Shown here piece by piece: positions 1 to 5,056 of a stretch of 7,451 nt of DNA. Source of the stretch: an uncultured Gammaproteobacteria bacterium (GTDB lineage: Bacteria; Pseudomonadota; Gammaproteobacteria; Pseudomonadales; UBA5518); the NCBI GenBank assembly GCA_903921135.1, contig CAIXOY010000465.1, positions 1-7,451 on the forward strand, written 5' to 3'. The notes under the pieces are model-generated. The model was not told the DNA's origin, ran no database searches, and worked only from the letters and a program-made list of their open reading frames with translations. A program made the position numbers and the translations under genes. Every line of letters starts with the position of its first letter. Positions within the stretch are counted from its first letter, which is position 1.

Positions 1-834
1 CTTGCCTTCGCGGGCCTGATCCTGCGCACCGGCGATGCGTTTGATCACCGCGTCCGGGATGTGTACTCCCGGCACCTTGCGGCGGATCCACTCCGCGCCC
101 TTGGCGGATTTGAGCGGCCCCACGCCCACCAGAATGAAGGCCTTGCCGAGCACACCGAGGTCGTCGAGCTCCTGCATCCAGCGCTTCAGCATGGGCACGT
201 CGTAGCAGTACTGGGTCTGGATGAAGTCTGCGCCTGCGGCCACTTTCTTTGCGGTGCGCTGCGCGCGCCAGGCCGTGGGCTCGCCGAAGGGGTTGGCGGC
301 GGCGCCGAAGAACACCTGCGGCGCGGTCGTCAGTTTGCGGCCGCTCTGGAAGCGTTTTTCGTCCCGCATGCTCTTGGCGATGCCGAGGAGCGACATGCAA
401 TCAAGGTCGAAAACGGGTTTGGACTGCGGGTGGTCACCGGCGCCCACGTCATCGCCTGTGAGGCAGAGCATGTTCGCCACGCCCATGGCCGCGCCGCCCA
501 GGATCTCGCCTTGTATGGCGATGCGGTTACGGTCCCTGCAGGAGATCTGCATGATCGGCGCGTAGCCGATGCGGGTGAGCAGCGCGCAGACCGCGACGCT
601 GGACATGTGGCAGTTGGCACCGCTGCCGTCGGTGGAATTGATGGCGTCGACGTAGCCATCGAAGATCCGGGCGCGCTTGTAGACCTCTTCGGCGTCTGTG
701 GAATCCGGCGGATCGAGCTCAGCCGTGACCGCGAAGGCGCCGGCGCGCAGCACGCGCTCGAGGCGCCCGGGCGAGACATGGCCCGGCAGGACGGGGAGCG
801 GGAGGCCGGGTGCGGGCTCGTCGTCGAACTTCAT
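1..834 (-). CDS. metF: 5,10-methylenetetrahydrofolate reductase, MetF type (3' end cut by window edge)
   Basis: Flavoprotein of the MTHFR family (PF02219), interconverting 5,10-methylene-THF and 5-methyl-THF in the cytoplasm. It reads as an open frame of 278 codons from ATG at 834 to the left edge with no stop, so the C-terminus lies outside; the family is usually about 290-310 residues. Visible landmarks are the N-terminal strand with Glu39 in AELDPP (equivalent to the catalytic Glu28 of E. coli MetF), Asp128 in LTGDD (equivalent to Asp120 of the ALRGD motif, near the flavin), and Gln208 in FIQTQY (equivalent to Gln183, folate/NADH site). The segment MQISCRDRNR followed by GGAAMGVANMLCLTGD resembles MTHFRs that pair with a separate MetV protein. 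The start was chosen because its ATGA overlaps the stop of the upstream gene by 4 nt, indicating translational coupling. In this neighbourhood it probably runs in the oxidative direction, handling methyl-THF made by a corrinoid methyltransferase; that direction is inferred. A role in methionine synthesis is the alternative. Confidence 0.93.
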   Translation of the reverse strand, partial: MKFDDEPAPGLPLPVLPGHVSPGRLERVLRAGAFAVTAELDPPDSTDAEEVYKRARIFDGYVDAINSTDGSGANCHMSSVAVCALLTRIGYAPIMQISCRDRNRIAIQGEILGGAAMGVANMLCLTGDDVGAGDHPQSKPVFDLDCMSLLGIAKSMRDEKRFQSGRKLTTAPQVFFGAAANPFGEPTAWRAQRTAKKVAAGADFIQTQYCYDVPMLKRWMQELDDLGVLGKAFILVGVGPLKSAKGAEWIRRKVPGVHIPDAVIKRIAGAQDQAREGK

Positions 835-1301
835 GCGGGCTTCACCTCGCGGGCTTCGCCTTTCTGCTTCGCCACGATCAGCCAGGAGGAGCGCCCCTGC
901 AGGCGGCGATCCACCGGCAACTGCACCACCTTGATCAGTTCGCGGCCTTCCTTCATGCGCTGGCTGCCTTCGAAGGCCTCGACCCAGACGCAGCGCATCT
1001 CGGGTTTGACCTCGCAGAAACCGCCCTCGCGCACGCCGCCGCAGGGGCCGTTGCGCAGATTCTTGGGGCAGTTCATGGAGCAGGACATGCCGGTGGAGCT
1101 GAGCGCGCACTGGCCGCACATCTGGCAGTCGAAGAGGAAGCCCTTCACCACGCGCTCGAGAAACGCGAACGGTGCCTCGAGGCGCTCGTAGCCGATGCGT
1201 TTCCACAGCGGGTGCAGTGCAACCACCACCCACTCGAAGGCGTCATAGAAGATCTCGAGGCCGCGTGCATGACGCACGGACCAGCGGCGCACGGCGTACA
1301 T
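831..1301 (-). CDS. MetV-like methylenetetrahydrofolate reductase C-terminal-domain protein (PF12225), cysteine-rich
   Basis: A 156-residue stand-alone member of the MTHFR_C family (PF12225), the family of MetV, the partner subunit of MetF in acetogens. Residues 1-55 hold a basic and aromatic helical stretch (WSVRHARGLEIFYDAFE). The core is a cysteine cluster: Cys59, Cys62 and Cys65 in CQMCGQC, Cys74, Cys78 in NCPKNLRNG, Cys87 in GPCGG, Cys96 and Cys104. This is a metal or Fe-S binding pattern; which metal cannot be told from sequence. By family knowledge it would be a structural or electron-transfer partner of the MetF encoded directly downstream. Its start ATG (1301-1299) overlaps the stop of the upstream gene by one base (TGATG), and its stop overlaps the metF start, so subunit stoichiometry is probably set by coupled translation. 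The symbol metV would fit, but I leave it blank because partnership with MetF is inferred from adjacency. Confidence 0.88.
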   Translation of the reverse strand: MYAVRRWSVRHARGLEIFYDAFEWVVVALHPLWKRIGYERLEAPFAFLERVVKGFLFDCQMCGQCALSSTGMSCSMNCPKNLRNGPCGGVREGGFCEVKPEMRCVWVEAFEGSQRMKEGRELIKVVQLPVDRRLQGRSSWLIVAKQKGEAREVKPA

Positions 1302-1618
1302 CAGGGAGCTCCGGAATCGGGGGTGGCAAGGCCCTTGGCGCGGATCAGTTGCTCGAGTGCGGCGTCGTCGTAGAGCGCTTCGAGGCGAGCGGCCTCCGCG
1401 TCGGCCTCGGCTTGCAGATCATCACCGCAGTCACGCGGCTCGCCGCGCTTCCATTCCTCGAGGTAGGAGTCGGTGCCTGCGCAACCGGCCCGCATCGCGG
1501 CCGAATCCACGGCCTCCTGGAAGCGCTGCGAGAGTTGCACCTTCGCGGTCTCGCGACCGCGACGGGCAATGACCTGCGCGGGGATATCGCGCCAGCTGAT
1601 GACGCTCAGGCTTCCCAT
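1301..1618 (-). CDS. Small 'virulence factor' PF13769-like protein of unknown function
   Basis: A 105-residue soluble protein with no signal peptide or membrane segment. The first 55 residues carry WRDIPAQVIARRGRETAKVQL, a SQRFQEAVDSAAMRAG helix and TDSYLEEW. I recognise this as the domain named Virulence_fact (PF13769), originally described from the C-terminus of a staphylococcal factor called CvfC. The name says nothing about its role here. Residues 56-105 are acidic and Ala/Glu-rich, likely helical (EADAEAARLEALYDD), with a disordered end. It lies between the corrinoid protein (8-nt gap, GGCGGG as a weak ribosome site) and the MetV-like gene (1-nt overlap), so it is cotranslated with the folate enzymes. 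As I recall, stand-alone copies recur beside MTHFR and MTHFR_C genes in other proteobacteria. A role as adaptor or assembly factor for the MetF/MetV or corrinoid complex is a guess; no catalytic motif is visible. Confidence 0.82.
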   Translation of the reverse strand: MGSLSVISWRDIPAQVIARRGRETAKVQLSQRFQEAVDSAAMRAGCAGTDSYLEEWKRGEPRDCGDDLQAEADAEAARLEALYDDAALEQLIRAKGLATPDSGAP

Positions 1619-1626
1619 GGCCCGCC

Positions 1627-2322
1627 TCAGGCCGCGGCGCGGCGTGCGGCGATCAGGCTCTTCGCGGTCTCGACGGCGGTGCCGGCGTCACGGCAGTAGG
1701 CGTCTGCGCCCACGGCCTTGCCGAACTCCTCGTTCAGCGGCGCGCCACCGACCAGCACGATGAAGTTCTCGCGCATGCCCTTCTCTTTCAGGGTGTCGAT
1801 GACGACCTTCATGTAGGGCATGGTGGTGGTGAGAAGTGCGGACATGCCGAGGATCTCGGGTTTGTGCTCTTCGAGGGCCGCGAGGTACTTCTCGACCGAG
1901 TTGTTGATGCCGATATCGATCACTTCGAAGCCGGCGCCTTCCATCATCATGCCGACCAGGTTCTTGCCGATGTCGTGGATGTCGCCCTTCACGGTGCCGA
2001 TCACCATCTTGCCGATGGACTCGGCGCCGGTCTCGGCGAGGAGGGGGCGGAGCACTTCCATGCCGCCCTTCATGGCGTTGGCCGCGAGCAGCACTTCGGG
2101 AACGAAGAGGATGCCGTCACGGAAGTCGATGCCGACGATGCGCATGCCCTCTACCAGGGCCTCACCCAGCACCCGGTCAGGGGCCCAGCCGCGGCCGAGG
2201 AGGAGGTTGGTGGCCTCGATCACTTCGTCCCGCAGGCCGTCGTAGAGATCGTTGTGGACCTGGTCGATCAACTCGTCGTCGTCGAGGGTGCTCAGATCCA
2301 GATCGTCGTTGGCGTCGCTCAT
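1627..2322 (-). CDS. Methyltransferase corrinoid protein (cobalamin-binding methyl carrier, MtgC/MttC-like)
   Basis: A 231-residue cytoplasmic methyl carrier. Residues ~14-95 form the B12-binding-2 helical cap (PF02607), with a typical GMRIVGIDFRDG and FVPEVLLAANAM stretch. Residues ~104-228 form the Rossmann-like B12-binding domain (PF02310). The lower-ligand signature Asp114-x-His116-x-x-Gly119 (GDIHDIGKN) is intact, with His116 as cobalt ligand, followed by Ser161-x-Leu163 (MSALLTTT) and Gly192-Gly193 (VGGAPLN). Length matches the family (about 210-235), with a slightly long acidic N-terminus. Such proteins shuttle a methyl group between a substrate-specific methyltransferase (MttB/MtgB type) and a methyl-THF:corrinoid methyltransferase. 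Neither partner is in the window, nor is a RamA-like reactivase. The start at 2322 is supported by the AGGTGA-like site just upstream. It is the first gene of the leftward operon. Substrate cannot be read from sequence; glycine betaine is the best guess from the dimethylglycine-type enzymes opposite. Confidence 0.95.
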   Translation of the reverse strand: MSDANDDLDLSTLDDDELIDQVHNDLYDGLRDEVIEATNLLLGRGWAPDRVLGEALVEGMRIVGIDFRDGILFVPEVLLAANAMKGGMEVLRPLLAETGAESIGKMVIGTVKGDIHDIGKNLVGMMMEGAGFEVIDIGINNSVEKYLAALEEHKPEILGMSALLTTTMPYMKVVIDTLKEKGMRENFIVLVGGAPLNEEFGKAVGADAYCRDAGTAVETAKSLIAARRAAA

Positions 2323-2324
2323 GG

Positions 2325-2332
2325 TTCACCTG
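2325..2332 (-). promoter_or_regulatory. Ribosome binding site of the corrinoid gene
   Basis: On the minus strand the bases before the ATG at 2322 read GCAGGTGAACC. AGGTGA pairs with the 16S anti-Shine-Dalgarno sequence and lies about 4 nt before the start. It is the best ribosome site of the leftward operon and supports this start. Confidence 0.6.
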
Positions 2333-2377
2333 CGGAGAGGGCTGTTCGGAAGCCGGCAAAGATCGCACACCACCCCG

Positions 2378-2387
2378 TGGAATTCCA
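2378..2387. repeat. Perfect 10-bp palindrome, candidate operator
   Basis: TGGAATTCCA is identical on both strands and lies 56 bp upstream of the corrinoid gene start. A related GGAATTC occurs again at 2546-2552, upstream of the rightward genes. A symmetric site between divergent operons could bind a dimeric regulator, but ten bases is short and may be chance. No regulator gene is in the window. Confidence 0.25.
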
Positions 2388-2397
2388 GTTGTCACTC

Positions 2398-2415
2398 GTC
2401 GGACGCCCCACCGAC
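2398..2415. other. Possible small hairpin in the leader of the corrinoid operon
   Basis: GTCGG (2398-2402) and CCGAC (2411-2415) can pair around an 8-nt loop. TTGTC (2389-2393) and GACAA (2413-2417) offer an overlapping alternative pairing. The stem is only 5 bp, with no U-tract, so it is not a terminator; it is recorded as weak structure in the probable 5' leader. Confidence 0.15.
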
Positions 2416-2576
2416 AAAATGCCGGAATGGCTCACAAATCGGGCGCTTACGGGCCATTTTCACTGCTCAGATGCGCGCCGGAGAACGCTGGTCGAAAACT
2501 TTCAGCAGTCATCGCGGGCCCGGTTGGCTCGCGTCCTCGTGTCCGGGAATTCGACCAGCCGGGAGGAAGATTTCAA

Positions 2577-2606
2577 TTGTCCCCCCCGCGAGGCCCACGC
2601 TATCGT
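2577..2606 (+). promoter_or_regulatory. Weak sigma70-like promoter candidate for the dehydrogenase pair
   Basis: TTGTCC (2577-2582) and TATCGT (2601-2606) each match four of six consensus bases and are 18 bp apart. Transcription would begin near 2613, leaving a leader of about 23 nt before the ATG at 2636. The spacer includes most of a C7 run (2581-2587). It is the best candidate I find on this strand, but in G+C-rich DNA such matches occur by chance. Confidence 0.25.
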
Positions 2607-2639
2607 TCGGCCTCTTTACGTGGGCAGCCCCTGCAATGA
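2577..2639 (+). other. Possible TTG-initiated 20-codon leader peptide overlapping the dehydrogenase start
   Basis: A strong Shine-Dalgarno sequence GGAGGA (2562-2567) lies 9 nt before a TTG at 2577. This opens a 20-codon frame rich in Pro and Arg whose TGA (2637-2639) overlaps the ATG of the next gene as ATGA. That gene has no good ribosome site of its own (GTGGGCAGCCCCTGCA precedes it), so translational coupling through a leader peptide is conceivable. It conflicts with the promoter candidate at 2577-2606, which would start transcription inside this frame. The peptide matches nothing I know. Confidence 0.15.
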
Positions 2640-5053
2640 AAACAAGTGCGGATATCGTGATCGTCGGTGGCGGAATCATGGGGGCGAGCCTCCTCTACCA
2701 CTTGGCCCTCGAGGGCTGCACCGACACCATCCTGATCGAGAAAGACGAGCTCACCTCCGGCTCCACCTGGCACGCCGCCGGGCAATGCCCCAGCATCACC
2801 GGCAGCTACAACCTCGCCAAGATCCACGCCTACAGCAACGAGCTGTACCCCACGCTCGAGGCCAAGACCGGTCAGTACGTGAGCTGGCATGCCTCGGGCG
2901 GCGTGCGCCTTGCCAACAACGAGCGCGAGCTCGCGTGGATGAAGCGCATCCACGGTTTCTCCAAGGCCATCGGCTTCAACATGGAGATCATCACCCCCGC
3001 GCGGGCCCGTGAGCTGAACCCCTTCCTCACCACCGAGGGTGTGATCGCAGCGGCACACACCACCGACGACGGCCACGCGGATCCGGCCGGCCTCTGCAAC
3101 GCCATGGCCAAGGGCGCGCGCGATCTGGGCGCCACGATCATCCGCAAGAACCGCGTGACGGGCATCCGCCGCCGCCCCTCTGGCGAGTGGGAAGTGATCA
3201 CCGAGAAGGGCAGCATCATCGCCCGCGTGGTGGTGAACGCGGCGGGCTGCTATGCGCGGCAGGTGGCGCAGATGGTCGGAGCCGACGCCCCCATCTGCAA
3301 CATGCAGCACCACTATGTGGTCACCGACCCGATCCCCGCTTTTGTCGAGCGCGCAGGCGAATTGCCCGTGATGCGGGATTCGTGGGTCTCGGGCTATTAC
3401 CGGCAGGAGCAGAAGAGCGGGCTGATCGGCATCTACGAGAACACGGGCCTCGTCGAGGCTTGGGCGCCGCACGGTTTCCCCGAGTGGGAATCCACCAGCG
3501 AGCTCTTCACCGACGATCTGGACCGCATCGGTTTGTGGCTCGAGCGCGCCATCGAGCGCATGCCGGTCTTTGGCGAGGTGGGTATCCGCCGCATCGTGAA
3601 CGGCGCCATTCCGCACACGCCCGATGGCGGGCCGCTTCTCGGGCCCACACCCGGCGTACCCAATTTCTGGATGTGCTGCGGCACGTCCTTCGGCATCGCG
3701 CAGGGCGGTGGCAGCGGCAAATACCTCGCGCAGTGGATGCTCCACGGCGACGCCGACATCAACATGACGGAGTTCGACCCGCGCCGCTACGGCTCCTTCG
3801 CGAACATCGACTACACCCGCGCCAAGGTCTTCCTTGATTACCGCATGACCTTCACCACCCGCCCGCCGGGCGAGGAAGAGCCCGATGGCCGCCCGTCCAA
3901 GACCAGCCCCGTCTACGGGCGCCTGAAGGCGCAGGGCGGCGTGCATGGCGAGACCTTCGGTTGGGAGCGTCCGAAGTGGTTCTCTCTTGATGGCCGTGAG
4001 GAAGAAGCCGGCTGGCATCGCACCAATGTCTTCCCCGTGGTGGCCGAAGAAGTGCGCGCAGTGCAGGAGCGCGTGGGCATTCTCGACCTGAGCGGCTTTG
4101 CGAAGTACGACGTCTCCGGGCCCGATGCGCGTGCGTTCCTCGACCGCCTGCTGCCCAACCGCCTGCCCAAGGCCGAGGACGGCGTGGTGCTGGCGCACCC
4201 GCTGAGCCGCGGCGGCCGGATCTACGGCGAGGTCACGGTGAGCCGCTTCGGTGCGGATCGCTATTACCTGCTCTCTGCCGCAGCCGCCGAGCTGCGCGAC
4301 CTCGACCTGCTGCACGAGTCCCTGCTGCCCGGCGAGCAGGTCGAGATCGTGAACCGCACCGCCGAGATGGGCGTGCTGGTGCTCGCGGGCCCGCGCTCAC
4401 GCGATCTGCTCTCCACGCTGACCGATGCCGATCTCTCCAACGCAGCGTTCCCCTGGCTGCGCGCCCGTGAGATCACCGTGGCCGGCGTGCCGCTGCGTGC
4501 GCTGCGCGTGTCTTACGTGGGCGAGCTTGGCTGGGAGCTGCACGCCCCGCTCGATGCCACCGCCGCGCTCTACGACGCGCTGTGGGCTGCGGGTCAGGAT
4601 CTGGGCATCGCCAACTACGGCCTCTATGCCGTGAACAGCATGCGCATGGAAAAGGGCTACAAGGCCTGGGGCAGCGAACTCACCAACGAGCTCACACTGC
4701 CCGAAGCCGATATGCACCGCTTCTACGCGCCCGACAAGGGTGATTTCACGGGCCGCGCGGCCACGATGGCCGCGCCCGAGCGGCCGTTGCGTATCGCGAT
4801 GGTCGAGATCGCCGCCACCAACGCCGATGCCATGGGCGCCGAGCCCGTCTTCCACGAGGGTGTCTGCGTGGGCCTCACCACCTCGGGTGGTTACGGGCAC
4901 CGCGTGCAGAAGAGCCTTGCCTTTGTTTGCGTACCGCCGGAACTCGCCGCAGCCGGCACCGCGCTCGCGGTACAGGTGCAGGGCGAGATGCTCGCCGCCA
5001 CCGTGCTCGCCGAGCCGCCCTACGACACCACCAACGCCCGCATGAGAGCCTGA
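2636..5053 (+). CDS. FAD-dependent dimethylglycine dehydrogenase-family protein with GcvT folate domain
   Basis: An 805-residue protein with the layout of dimethylglycine dehydrogenase (EC 1.5.8.4). Residues ~5-370 are a DAO-type FAD domain (PF01266) with Gly11-x-Gly13-x-x-Gly16, acidic Glu35 for ribose, and His46 in SGSTWHAAG, the residue that carries covalent FAD in mammalian relatives. NGAIPHTPDGGP (322-333) closes the flavin/substrate site. A short FAO_M linker (PF16350) follows to ~430, then a GcvT domain (PF01571, ~465-700) with SYVGELGWEL (626-635) and SMRMEKGYKAWG (668-679), and a C-terminal GcvT barrel (PF08669). It should oxidise an N-methyl group and hand it to THF as methylene-THF. 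GRIYGEVTV places Glu532 where many GcvT domains have Asp, and EADMHRFY replaces the commoner PLEAGL. ATG 2636 was chosen because it sits directly before the FAD motif; the frame stays open upstream but that part is not family-like. Dimethylglycine is the likely substrate; sarcosine or another N-methyl amine is possible. Confidence 0.92.
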   Translation: MKTSADIVIVGGGIMGASLLYHLALEGCTDTILIEKDELTSGSTWHAAGQCPSITGSYNLAKIHAYSNELYPTLEAKTGQYVSWHASGGVRLANNERELAWMKRIHGFSKAIGFNMEIITPARARELNPFLTTEGVIAAAHTTDDGHADPAGLCNAMAKGARDLGATIIRKNRVTGIRRRPSGEWEVITEKGSIIARVVVNAAGCYARQVAQMVGADAPICNMQHHYVVTDPIPAFVERAGELPVMRDSWVSGYYRQEQKSGLIGIYENTGLVEAWAPHGFPEWESTSELFTDDLDRIGLWLERAIERMPVFGEVGIRRIVNGAIPHTPDGGPLLGPTPGVPNFWMCCGTSFGIAQGGGSGKYLAQWMLHGDADINMTEFDPRRYGSFANIDYTRAKVFLDYRMTFTTRPPGEEEPDGRPSKTSPVYGRLKAQGGVHGETFGWERPKWFSLDGREEEAGWHRTNVFPVVAEEVRAVQERVGILDLSGFAKYDVSGPDARAFLDRLLPNRLPKAEDGVVLAHPLSRGGRIYGEVTVSRFGADRYYLLSAAAAELRDLDLLHESLLPGEQVEIVNRTAEMGVLVLAGPRSRDLLSTLTDADLSNAAFPWLRAREITVAGVPLRALRVSYVGELGWELHAPLDATAALYDALWAAGQDLGIANYGLYAVNSMRMEKGYKAWGSELTNELTLPEADMHRFYAPDKGDFTGRAATMAAPERPLRIAMVEIAATNADAMGAEPVFHEGVCVGLTTSGGYGHRVQKSLAFVCVPPELAAAGTALAVQVQGEMLAATVLAEPPYDTTNARMRA

Positions 5054-5056
5054 TCC

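Larger units (their letters stand above)
2323..2635. other. Divergent intergenic region between the two operons
   Basis: These 313 bp separate the starts of two head-to-head transcription units and must hold the promoters of both. No conserved gene is seen. Contents on inspection: the ribosome site of the corrinoid gene, a perfect 10-bp palindrome (2378-2387), a small possible hairpin (2398-2415), a relatively A+T-rich patch around 2416-2460, a strong but displaced Shine-Dalgarno sequence (2562-2567) and a weak sigma70-like promoter for the rightward genes (2577-2606). I found no convincing sigma70 or sigma54 promoter for the leftward operon and no riboswitch that I can recognise, although a cobalamin or glycine riboswitch would have fitted the pathway. 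Open frames crossing the region do not resemble a protein family. Confidence 0.7.

Noticed and set aside
61..1191. 376-codon plus-strand open frame over metF and the MetV-like gene
   Set aside because: Lies opposite two well-recognised proteins and crosses their junction; composition is typical of a shadow frame.
2462..2509. Inverted repeat ACTGCT/AGCAGT
   Set aside because: Six-base arms 36 nt apart without extension are expected by chance and form no plausible hairpin.
2252..2635. Upstream in-frame extension of the first dehydrogenase by 128 codons
   Set aside because: The extension runs into the corrinoid gene on the other strand, has low-complexity non-family sequence, and the FAD-binding motif begins a few residues after the ATG at 2636, as in relatives.
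2323..2635. Cobalamin or glycine riboswitch in the divergent leader
   Set aside because: I could not find the cobalamin B12-box or tandem glycine-aptamer core on either strand; a covariance-model search (Rfam cobalamin and glycine families) would settle it.
2323..2635. Sigma54 (-24/-12) promoter
   Set aside because: No GG and GC pair with the required ten-base spacing in a TGGC/TTGC context was found on either strand.
1864..3012. 382-codon plus-strand open frame covering the corrinoid gene, the intergenic region and the start of the dehydrogenase
   Set aside because: It is antisense to one real gene and out of frame with another, with no family resemblance.
2600..4315. 571-codon open frame on the minus strand opposite the first dehydrogenase
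   Set aside because: High G+C coding DNA leaves the antisense frame open; the translation is a His/Ala/Gly/Val-rich mirror with no domain, and the plus-strand protein is an unmistakable family member.
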